64,000 nucleotides of DNA, taken from positions 1,128,744-1,192,743 of the forward strand of contig CP129479.1 in assembly GCA_030583865.1 (NCBI GenBank), written 5' to 3'. Below, piece after piece: positions 54,667 through 60,686 of the stretch. Made by a program: the position numbers and the translations under genes. The notes beneath the pieces were generated by a model. The model worked only from the letters and a program-made list of their open reading frames with translations, had not been told where the DNA came from and did no database searches. The stretch is from Thermodesulfobacteriota bacterium (GTDB taxonomy: Bacteria; Desulfobacterota; GWC2-55-46). The stretch's first letter is position 1. Each line of letters opens with the position of its first letter.

Positions 54667-54798
54667 AAAATCGATCTTTCCCCCGGACTCTGCGCCGGGC
54701 CGGGAATAAAAATGCTCACATATTGTTCACATATGCTCCGCTTTTTATTCCCGGCCTTCCTTGATTGCGGGAAAGATCTCTGATTTTTAGAAGTTGCC
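54661..54798 (+). repeat. Dispersed palindromic repeat family A, copy 5
   Basis: CTCTAAAAAATCGATCTTTC ... GAAAGATCTCTGATTTTTAG are the outer arms and GGGCCGGGAATAAAAATGC/GCTTTTTATTCCCGGCC the inner arms. The left outer arm overlaps the final codons of pnp. Confidence 0.9.
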
Positions 54799-54828
54799 TG
54801 ATTTTATCCGGCTTAAGGAAGATCAGCC

Positions 54829-54847
54829 CGGGGCCTGAACGGCCCCG
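54829..54847 (+). promoter_or_regulatory. Hairpin just before the M16 peptidase start
   Basis: CGGGGCC (54829-54835), loop TGAAC, GGCCCCG (54841-54847), ten bases before ATG 54857. No T-run and no Shine-Dalgarno sequence between hairpin and start, so it might limit or position translation. Confidence 0.4.
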
Positions 54848-54856
54848 AGAAAAGCA

Positions 54857-56128
54857 ATGTCCATTATCAAGAAGACCCTTCTCGGAAGCGGGATCCCCGT
54901 CATCACGGAGGAGATGCCTGACGTCGAGTCGTCATCCATAGGCATCTGGGTGAACACCGGCTCAAGGCACGAGACCCCGGAGATAAACGGGGTTTCCCAT
55001 CTCGTAGAGCACCTCCTGTTCAAAGGCACTGAAAGAAGGACGGCCCTCGACATCTCGATGGAGATCGAGAGCGTCGGAGGCGTCCTTAACGCCTTCACAG
55101 GCAGGGAATACACCTGCTTCTATTCCAAGACACTCAATAAGGACCTTCCGAAGGCGATAGACCTCCTCTCCGACATCTTCATAAACTCGAAGTTCGACCG
55201 CAGGGATATGGAGAAGGAGAAGCTCGTAGTCCTCCAGGAGATAAAGATGGTGGAGGATACGCCGGACGACCTCATCCACGACCTCTTCGCAGAGAGGTTC
55301 TGGGACGGGCACCCGCTCGGCTGGTCCATTCTCGGCCCCTCGAAGACCATAGAGTCGATGACGAGGTCGAGCGTCCTTAAGTATTTCAGCGCGCAGTACT
55401 CCCCGCAGAACGTCTTCATAACGGCCGCCGGCGGCCTCAGCCACAGGAGCGTTGTGCGCCTGCTTAAGCCCTTTTTCGAGGGCCTTGGGAAGGCAGGGAC
55501 GCCCTCGGGACGCACCGCGCCGAAGGCGCTCCCCGGAGTAAAGCTCGTCAAGAAGGAATTAGAGCAGGTGCACATGTGCATCGGCGTTCCCATGCCGCCC
55601 CAGCCGCACCAGGACCGGTACAGGGTCTATCTCATCAACACGATCCTCGGCGGCGGCATGAGCTCAAGGCTCTTCCAGGAGATAAGGGAGAAGAGGGGGC
55701 TTGCCTATTCCGTCTATTCCTACTTGAACCTCTGCAAGGACGCGGGGGCCCTTACCGCGTACGCCGGGACGTCCGCCGAGAAGTTCTCCGATGTCGCGGG
55801 GCTTGTCTTGCGGGAGTTCGAGAGGTTCCCGAAGGACGTAACCGCCTCGGAGCTAAGGAACGCGAAGGAGCAATTGAAGGGCGGGATGCTCCTGGGCCTC
55901 GAGACCAGCGACAGCAGGATGATGAAGCTTGCGAGGGACGAGTTCTACTTCGGCAGGTCTGTGCCGGTCAGGGAAATAGTCAAGCACATAGACTCGGTGA
56001 CGCTTTCGAGCCTCAAGAAGCTTGCAAAGGAGCTCCTTTCGCCCGAAAGGGTCACGATGGTCGCGATGGGGAAGGTGAGCAACCGCAGCCTTCCGACGCA
56101 GTTCAGGGCACAGGCCGGCAGGCATTGA
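54857..56128 (+). CDS. M16 (insulinase/pitrilysin-like) zinc peptidase
   Basis: A 423-residue processing-peptidase-like protein with the inverted zinc motif HLVEH (His48, Glu51, His52) and downstream Glu in the expected helix (ALDISMEIESVGG). The second half includes INTILGGGMSSRLFQEIREKRGLAYSVYSY, the typical R/Y substrate-binding region. No signal peptide, so cytoplasmic. M16 genes often follow pnp, as here. Length fits the single-chain YmxG-type family. Confidence 0.94.
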   Translation: MSIIKKTLLGSGIPVITEEMPDVESSSIGIWVNTGSRHETPEINGVSHLVEHLLFKGTERRTALDISMEIESVGGVLNAFTGREYTCFYSKTLNKDLPKAIDLLSDIFINSKFDRRDMEKEKLVVLQEIKMVEDTPDDLIHDLFAERFWDGHPLGWSILGPSKTIESMTRSSVLKYFSAQYSPQNVFITAAGGLSHRSVVRLLKPFFEGLGKAGTPSGRTAPKALPGVKLVKKELEQVHMCIGVPMPPQPHQDRYRVYLINTILGGGMSSRLFQEIREKRGLAYSVYSYLNLCKDAGALTAYAGTSAEKFSDVAGLVLREFERFPKDVTASELRNAKEQLKGGMLLGLETSDSRMMKLARDEFYFGRSVPVREIVKHIDSVTLSSLKKLAKELLSPERVTMVAMGKVSNRSLPTQFRAQAGRH

Positions 56129-56170
56129 ATCGCGGGGCCGTATATGTTAAATTTATAAGCGGAAACAGCC

Positions 56171-56842
56171 ATGAGGATACTCGTAGTAGAAGACGAAAAG
56201 AAGGTCGCGGCGTTCATAAAGAGGGGGCTTGAGCAGGAGAGCTACGCCGTTGACGTGGTCGAGGACGGCGCCGAGGGTCAGAACTACGCCGAGATGAACG
56301 ACTATGACGCGATCATCCTCGACATCATGCTCCCGGGCAAGAACGGCCTCGAGGTCCTTAAAGACCTGAAGGCAGCCGGCGTGAGCTCGCCGGTCCTCCT
56401 ACTTACCGCCCGCGATTCGGTCGAGGACAGGGTCAAGGGCCTGAATGTCGGCGCCGACGACTACCTTACGAAACCCTTCGCGTTCGAGGAGCTGCTTGCG
56501 AGGCTCCGGGTCCTCATGAGAAGGGGCGGGTACGGCGCGCCTGTGCTAAAGTTCGCCGACTTGAGCCTCGACCCTGCCACACGCAAGGCCAAAAGGGGCG
56601 GAGTGGAGGTCGAGCTTACGGTAAAGGAATACGCGCTACTTGAATACCTCCTCCGGAACCCGAACAGGGTGCTCACGAGGACCCTCATCGCGGAGCACGT
56701 ATGGGACCAGTCCTTTGACAGCGAAACGAACGTAGTGGACGTCTACATAAACCATCTCAGGAGCAAGGTGGACAAGGACTTCCCCCAGAAGCTCATCCAC
56801 ACCGTAAGGGGCGTGGGGTACGTCCTGAAGACCGAAGAGTAA
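56171..56842 (+). CDS. OmpR/PhoB-family response regulator without adjacent kinase
   Basis: A 223-residue regulator. The receiver domain has phospho-accepting Asp51 (IILDIMLPGKNGLEVL), Lys of LTKPFAFEEL and Thr/Ser of LLLTARDS. The winged-helix DNA-binding domain has NRVLTRTLIAEHVWDQSFDSETNVVDVYINHLRSKVD (read in parts) and a C-terminal VRGVGYVLK. A histidine-kinase gene normally follows; here the stop is followed by a family A repeat and a small HhH gene. Confidence 0.95.
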   Translation: MRILVVEDEKKVAAFIKRGLEQESYAVDVVEDGAEGQNYAEMNDYDAIILDIMLPGKNGLEVLKDLKAAGVSSPVLLLTARDSVEDRVKGLNVGADDYLTKPFAFEELLARLRVLMRRGGYGAPVLKFADLSLDPATRKAKRGGVEVELTVKEYALLEYLLRNPNRVLTRTLIAEHVWDQSFDSETNVVDVYINHLRSKVDKDFPQKLIHTVRGVGYVLKTEE

Positions 56843-56895
56843 CCAGGCCCCGCATCCGCCCTGCCGCCCTTCTTGGATCAGCCTCCCAGTGATTT

Positions 56896-57042
56896 AAGGC
56901 AACATCCCTTAAAAAGTGATCTTTTCCCCGGACTCTGTGTCGGGCCGGGAATAAAAATGCTCACATAATGTCATATATGCTCCGCTTTTTATTCCCGCCT
57001 TCCTTGATTGCGGGAAAATCTCTAGTTTTCAGAAATTGCCTT
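56896..57042 (+). repeat. Dispersed palindromic repeat family A, copy 6
   Basis: AAGGCAACATCCCTTAAAAAG at the left, inner arms GGGCCGGGAATAAAAATGC and GCTTTTTATTCCCG, right arm ending AATTGCCTT. AAGGCAA and TTGCCTT mark the outer limits best here. Confidence 0.88.
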
Positions 57043-57155
57043 ATAATTAAATCATGTAGGGGCCGTTAATCCGGCTTTATGCGTTTTTACGCCCGCAGCT
57101 CTGGTGATAATCTCCACAGGGCAGCCGGTTTTTATACTCTATTGCAGGAGGGGGC

Positions 57156-57416
57156 ATGGAGCGGCACTGCAGCATAAACGAGGCAAGGCCTGAAGACCTT
57201 ACCCATATAAATGGCATAGGCATAGAGACCGCAAGGAACATAATCGAGTACAGGAACAGGCGCGGCCGTATAAACGACTGGGAGGAGCTCCGGGGCGTCC
57301 CGGGCGTGACCGACAGGGCCATCGAGGAGATGCGTAGCGAAGGGTGCACGCTCGGCCGCTACGGCGGCGAAAGGGAAGGTTTCCTTAGAAGGCTCCTCAG
57401 GACATTCGGGCGTTAA
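57156..57416 (+). CDS. Helix-hairpin-helix (ComEA-like) protein
   Basis: An 86-residue protein with one tandem HhH domain: SINEARPEDLTHINGIGIETARNIIEYRNRRGRINDWEELRGVPGVTDRAIEEM (read in parts). This matches the DNA-binding C-terminal part of competence protein ComEA, but there is no signal peptide or membrane anchor, so it is cytoplasmic. The tail is basic (FLRRLLRTFGR). ATG 57156 follows GGAGGGGG. Confidence 0.85.
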   Translation: MERHCSINEARPEDLTHINGIGIETARNIIEYRNRRGRINDWEELRGVPGVTDRAIEEMRSEGCTLGRYGGEREGFLRRLLRTFGR

Positions 57417-57420
57417 AGCC

Positions 57421-57583
57421 GCGGCCCATGACAGCGATCCGTGTAAGATCGTAAGCGAACGGAAACGGCATGGGACGGCCGGCGCGGTCGAGCCAGTCCG
57501 GCAAAATACAGACACGGTCACGCCGCGTTTGGGCATAGCTACCCGTACTGCGCAAGGACTGCCCGCGCCTTTTTTTGTTTTTT
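57421..57583 (+). ncRNA. Candidate structured RNA with terminator, family unknown
   Basis: A 160-base stretch between the HhH gene and glcD with several possible stems: CCCATG (57425-57430) with CATGGG (57469-57474), enclosing CGATC/GATCG; CGGCG (57480-57484) with CGCCG (57521-57525); GGGCA (57531-57535) with TGCCC (57560-57564). A run of T (57570-57576, then more T) follows. It contains A-rich single-stranded patches (GGCAAAATACAGACACGG). No Rfam family was recognised; it may simply be the 3' UTR of the HhH gene. Confidence 0.35.
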
Positions 57584-57602
57584 CTCCGATTAGTAGTATA
57601 AT
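57575..57602 (+). promoter_or_regulatory. Sigma-70 promoter of the glcD-glcF operon
   Basis: TTGTTT (57575-57580), a 16-base spacer, TATAAT (57597-57602). Its -35 overlaps the T-run of the preceding terminator. Confidence 0.6.
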
Positions 57603-57609
57603 GAGACGA

Positions 57610-57632
57610 GCGCCAGGAATCGATACTGGCGC
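57610..57632. promoter_or_regulatory. Perfect dyad at the glcD transcription start
   Basis: GCGCCAG, 9 bases, CTGGCGC. It begins 7-8 bases after the -10 box and ends 15 bases before the glcD ATG, a suitable place for a repressor operator or a 5' mRNA hairpin. Confidence 0.55.
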
Positions 57633-57647
57633 GCCTGGGGCCGTGTA

Positions 57648-59069
57648 ATGCTCTCGAATCTCGTAAAAAACGGGCTTGGCAGGATTGTCGGAGAGGCGAA
57701 CTGCTCTTTTTCCAAAGAGGAACTCCTCTGTTACTCCTACGACGCCACGAACACGCTACACCAGCCTGATGCCGTCGTATTCCCGTCAGGGCCCGAAGAG
57801 GTCTCTCTCATCCTCAAGATGGCCAACTCCGAGGGATTCCCGGTAATACCAAGGGGCGCGGGCACGGGTTTCTCCGGTGGGAGCCTCCCGGTCGAAGGGG
57901 GTGTGGTAATATCCTTCGAGCGGATGAGGAAAATACTCGAGATAGACACGGAAAACCTCGTGGCAGTCGTAGAGCCGGGGGTCGTCACATGGGACCTCCA
58001 GCAGAAGGCGGAAAAGCTCGGCCTTTTCTACCCCCCCGACCCGTCGAGCCTCAAGTTCTCGACCATAGGCGGCAACATAGCCGAGTGCGCGGGCGGGCCG
58101 AGGGCCGTGAAATACGGCGTGACCAGGGACTACGTCCTCGGGCTCGAAGCCGTGCTCCCGACCGGCGAAATAATCAACACTGGCGTTAGGACCGCGAAAG
58201 GCGTCGTCGGCTACGACCTTACGAGGCTCCTCGTAGGCTCGGAAGGCACGCTCGGGATAGTCACGAAGGCCGTCCTTAAGCTCCTGCCCATGCCCGAGGC
58301 GACGGTAACCATGCTGAGCCTGTTTAATGACTTGAGGGACGCGGCAAGGGCCACCTCGGCAATAATAAACGCCAAAATAATCCCATCGACGCTCGAAATT
58401 ATGGACAGCGTGTCCATAAAGTGCGTGGAGGGGTTCGCAAAGACGGGCCTCCCTGAGGCCGGGGCACTCCTCCTCATAGAGGTGGACGGGCACATGGCGG
58501 CAGTCGATGCCGAGGCCGAATCAGTACGCAAGGTCTGTCTTGAGAACGGGGCAAGCGAATTCAGGCGAGCTGCGGACAAAAACGAGGTAAAGGACCTCTG
58601 GAAGGCAAGGAGGGCCGTATCCGCGGCCCTCTACAAGGCCCGGCCCGGAAAGATAAACGAGGACATAGTGGTCCCGAGGTCGAGGATACCCGATCTAGTT
58701 GACGGGCTCAGGGGAATATCCGAAAAATACGGCGTCCTCATAGCGAGCTTCGGACACGCCGGGGACGGGAACATCCACGTGAACATAATGCATGACAAAA
58801 AGACGCAGGCTGAATCTGCCCTGTCCGCTGCCGAGGACGTCTTCAGGCTCGCCTTGAGCCTCGGCGGGACCATCTCCGGCGAGCACGGCGTTGGCGTGGC
58901 GAAGGCCCGCTACCTGGATATGGAGCTTAAGCCTGAAGCGATAGAAGCAATGAGAAGGATAAAAGAGGCGTTCGACCCCAAAGGGATATTAAACCCCGGG
59001 AAGATATTCCCTGGTCCACGAATCTCAGTGCGTGCGCCAGCCGGCGCCGGATTTGCCGGCAAGACTTGA
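57648..59069 (+). CDS. glcD: FAD-linked 2-hydroxyacid oxidase subunit (GlcD-like)
   Basis: A 473-residue flavoprotein. The PCMH-type FAD domain has FPSGPEEVSLILKMANSEGFPVIPRGAGTGFSGGSLPVEGGVV (read in parts), with TIGGNIAECAGGPRAVKYGVTRDYV and GSEGTLGIVTKAVL. A C-terminal FAD-oxidase C domain includes SFGHAGDGNIHVNIM and SGEHGVGVAK. It would oxidise glycolate or D-lactate and pass electrons to the adjacent Fe-S subunit. Substrate is not decided by sequence; there is no GlcE, so a two-subunit D-lactate or glycolate dehydrogenase is likely. Confidence 0.93.
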   Translation: MLSNLVKNGLGRIVGEANCSFSKEELLCYSYDATNTLHQPDAVVFPSGPEEVSLILKMANSEGFPVIPRGAGTGFSGGSLPVEGGVVISFERMRKILEIDTENLVAVVEPGVVTWDLQQKAEKLGLFYPPDPSSLKFSTIGGNIAECAGGPRAVKYGVTRDYVLGLEAVLPTGEIINTGVRTAKGVVGYDLTRLLVGSEGTLGIVTKAVLKLLPMPEATVTMLSLFNDLRDAARATSAIINAKIIPSTLEIMDSVSIKCVEGFAKTGLPEAGALLLIEVDGHMAAVDAEAESVRKVCLENGASEFRRAADKNEVKDLWKARRAVSAALYKARPGKINEDIVVPRSRIPDLVDGLRGISEKYGVLIASFGHAGDGNIHVNIMHDKKTQAESALSAAEDVFRLALSLGGTISGEHGVGVAKARYLDMELKPEAIEAMRRIKEAFDPKGILNPGKIFPGPRISVRAPAGAGFAGKT

Positions 59070-59096
59070 AGCGCCGTAGCGTTCCGGTCCTCTAAG

Positions 59097-60359
59097 ATGA
59101 AGCCGTTAGAACTACTCAAGCACGAAATAGACAAATGCGTCCGCTGCGGCACGTGCAGGTCTACCTGCCCGACCACAAAGGTGCTCGGAATCGAGACCGC
59201 CTCCCCCAGGGGGCGGGTATCGCTGGTGTCCGCTTTCTCGAAAGGGGAGATAGGGCTTTCCGAGACCTATTTGAAGCACTTAAGGGAATGCACGCTCTGC
59301 GGGGCGTGCCGGACCAACTGCCCCAATGACGTAGACACAGTTTCCATCTTCGCGGCGGCAAGGGCAGGGGCAATGGAGAAGCAGGGCGTGCCCCTGGCCG
59401 CCTCGCTCGCATTCAGGGGCCTCAAGGACCCGGGCGGCATCGTCGGCATGGGGCTTAAAATCGCGAGCAGGCTCCAGGGGCTTCTTTTCAAGGATGCCAC
59501 GGCCGGGCCCGGCCTGGTCTCGAGGTTCTCGCTGCCGCTCGTCGGAAACGGCAGGCTCGTGCCGCCCCTTGCGAAGACCTTCTTCCTCGACCTCCCTGAG
59601 GTGAAGTCGCTCTCAGGGACCGTGGAAGGGAACAGGCCCAGGGTCGCCTTCTACGCGGGCTGCGGCGTAAATTACCTTATGCCGTGGGTCGGGACCAAGT
59701 CCATCGAGCTCATAAATAAGGCCGGGGCGGGCGTAGAGGTGCCAGGAGGCCAGGCCTGCTGCGGCATGCCCGCATACGCGATGGGCGACCTCGCCTCCGC
59801 AAGGGAGATGGCGCTCAAAAACCTCGAAGCCCTGGAGTCGTCAGGCGCTGACTTCATAGCCACGTCGTGCGCCACCTGCGGTCACGGCCTGAAGGCCATA
59901 ATGCCGGAGCTCCTCTCCGGAGCCCCGGCCCTCAAGCTAAGGGCCGAAAAGGTCGCGTCCAGGGTAAGGGACATATCCGAGCTCCTTCTTAACGAACTCG
60001 GGTTCAGGGGCAAGGGGTCCGGAGACGGACCGAAGACCATCGTCACCTACCACGACCCGTGCCACCTCGGCAGGGCCCAGGGCTTGAGGGAAGAGCCGCG
60101 CGAGCTTATAAAGATGGGCAGGGGGACTGCCTTAAAAGAGATGAAAAACCCCTGTCTCTGCTGCGGACTCGGCGGCGGGCTCATGTACACGAATTACGAG
60201 CTTTCAATGGAGATAGCCGGGAAAAAAGCCGAGAACATAAAAAAGTCCGGCGCGGACGTCGTTGCCACCGCGTGCCCCGGCTGCATCATACAGCTCAAGG
60301 ACGGCCTCCACAGGGCCGGCATCCAGACCGAAGTCAAACACGTCGTAGAGCTCCTGTAA
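59097..60359 (+). CDS. glcF: Iron-sulfur oxidoreductase subunit (GlcF-like, two CCG domains)
   Basis: A 420-residue protein. Two [4Fe-4S] motifs are intact: CVRCGTCRSTCP (Cys14, 17, 20, 24) and CTLCGACRTNCP. Two CCG domains follow (AGCGVNYLMP ... ACCGMPAY; HDPCHLGRAQG ... CLCCGLGGGL), as in GlcF, LutA and heterodisulfide reductase subunits. It accepts electrons from the GlcD flavoprotein and probably feeds the membrane quinone pool. It starts 27 bases after glcD. Confidence 0.94.
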   Translation: MKPLELLKHEIDKCVRCGTCRSTCPTTKVLGIETASPRGRVSLVSAFSKGEIGLSETYLKHLRECTLCGACRTNCPNDVDTVSIFAAARAGAMEKQGVPLAASLAFRGLKDPGGIVGMGLKIASRLQGLLFKDATAGPGLVSRFSLPLVGNGRLVPPLAKTFFLDLPEVKSLSGTVEGNRPRVAFYAGCGVNYLMPWVGTKSIELINKAGAGVEVPGGQACCGMPAYAMGDLASAREMALKNLEALESSGADFIATSCATCGHGLKAIMPELLSGAPALKLRAEKVASRVRDISELLLNELGFRGKGSGDGPKTIVTYHDPCHLGRAQGLREEPRELIKMGRGTALKEMKNPCLCCGLGGGLMYTNYELSMEIAGKKAENIKKSGADVVATACPGCIIQLKDGLHRAGIQTEVKHVVELL

Positions 60360-60396
60360 GACCGCTCAACGGGAGATCGTTGGAATGAGCCTTTCC

Positions 60397-60622
60397 GGGG
60401 GAACCTTTCTGTAGAAAGTTTTAACTGGGAGTGCGAACCAAGGTGGTTCTTAAGTCGATGTGTCTTAAAGACCACTAAGGTTTGCAATCTCAGTTGACCC
60501 CCTTCAAAGACTTTTAGTTCCTGAGAGCACCCCCTTAAGGGGGTGCTCTCAGGAAGAACTGAAAGTTTTTGGAGAGAGTCTGAGAGGACCTTTTTACAAA
60601 AAGGTCCTCTCAGAGACTCCTT
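60397..60622 (+). repeat. Dispersed multi-hairpin repeat family C, copy 2, with a nested palindrome
   Basis: Same three hairpins as copy 1 (4156-4316): CCTTTCTGTAGAAAG region, CCTGAGAGCACCCCC/GGGGGTGCTCTCAGG, and GAGAGGACCTTTTT/AAAAAGGTCCTCTC. Between hairpin 1 and the CCTTCAAAGACTTTT segment it has an extra 73-base palindrome (60423-60495) absent from copy 1. Confidence 0.87.
60423..60495. repeat. Nested palindrome inside family C copy 2
   Basis: Left arm AACTGGGAGTGCGAACC...GGTGGTTCTTAAG, right arm CTTAAAGACCACTAAGGTTTGCAATCTCAGTT: a long imperfect inverted repeat, AACTG/CAGTT at the tips. It looks like a separate small element inserted into the larger one. Confidence 0.75.
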
Positions 60623-60686
60623 CCCGACGAACCCTGTCGAACGGTCTCGCAGGATGTTCATAACTCTCCGGGGGTTTATTTTTCAA

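Noticed and set aside
57042-57047. TATAAT at the right border of family A copy 6 as a promoter for the HhH gene
   Set aside because: No acceptable -35 box at 16-18 bases; kept only as a curiosity.
57421-57583. Identification of the candidate RNA as 6S RNA, SRP RNA, a cobalamin or a c-di-GMP riboswitch
   Set aside because: Short resemblances only; the conserved cores of these families are absent.
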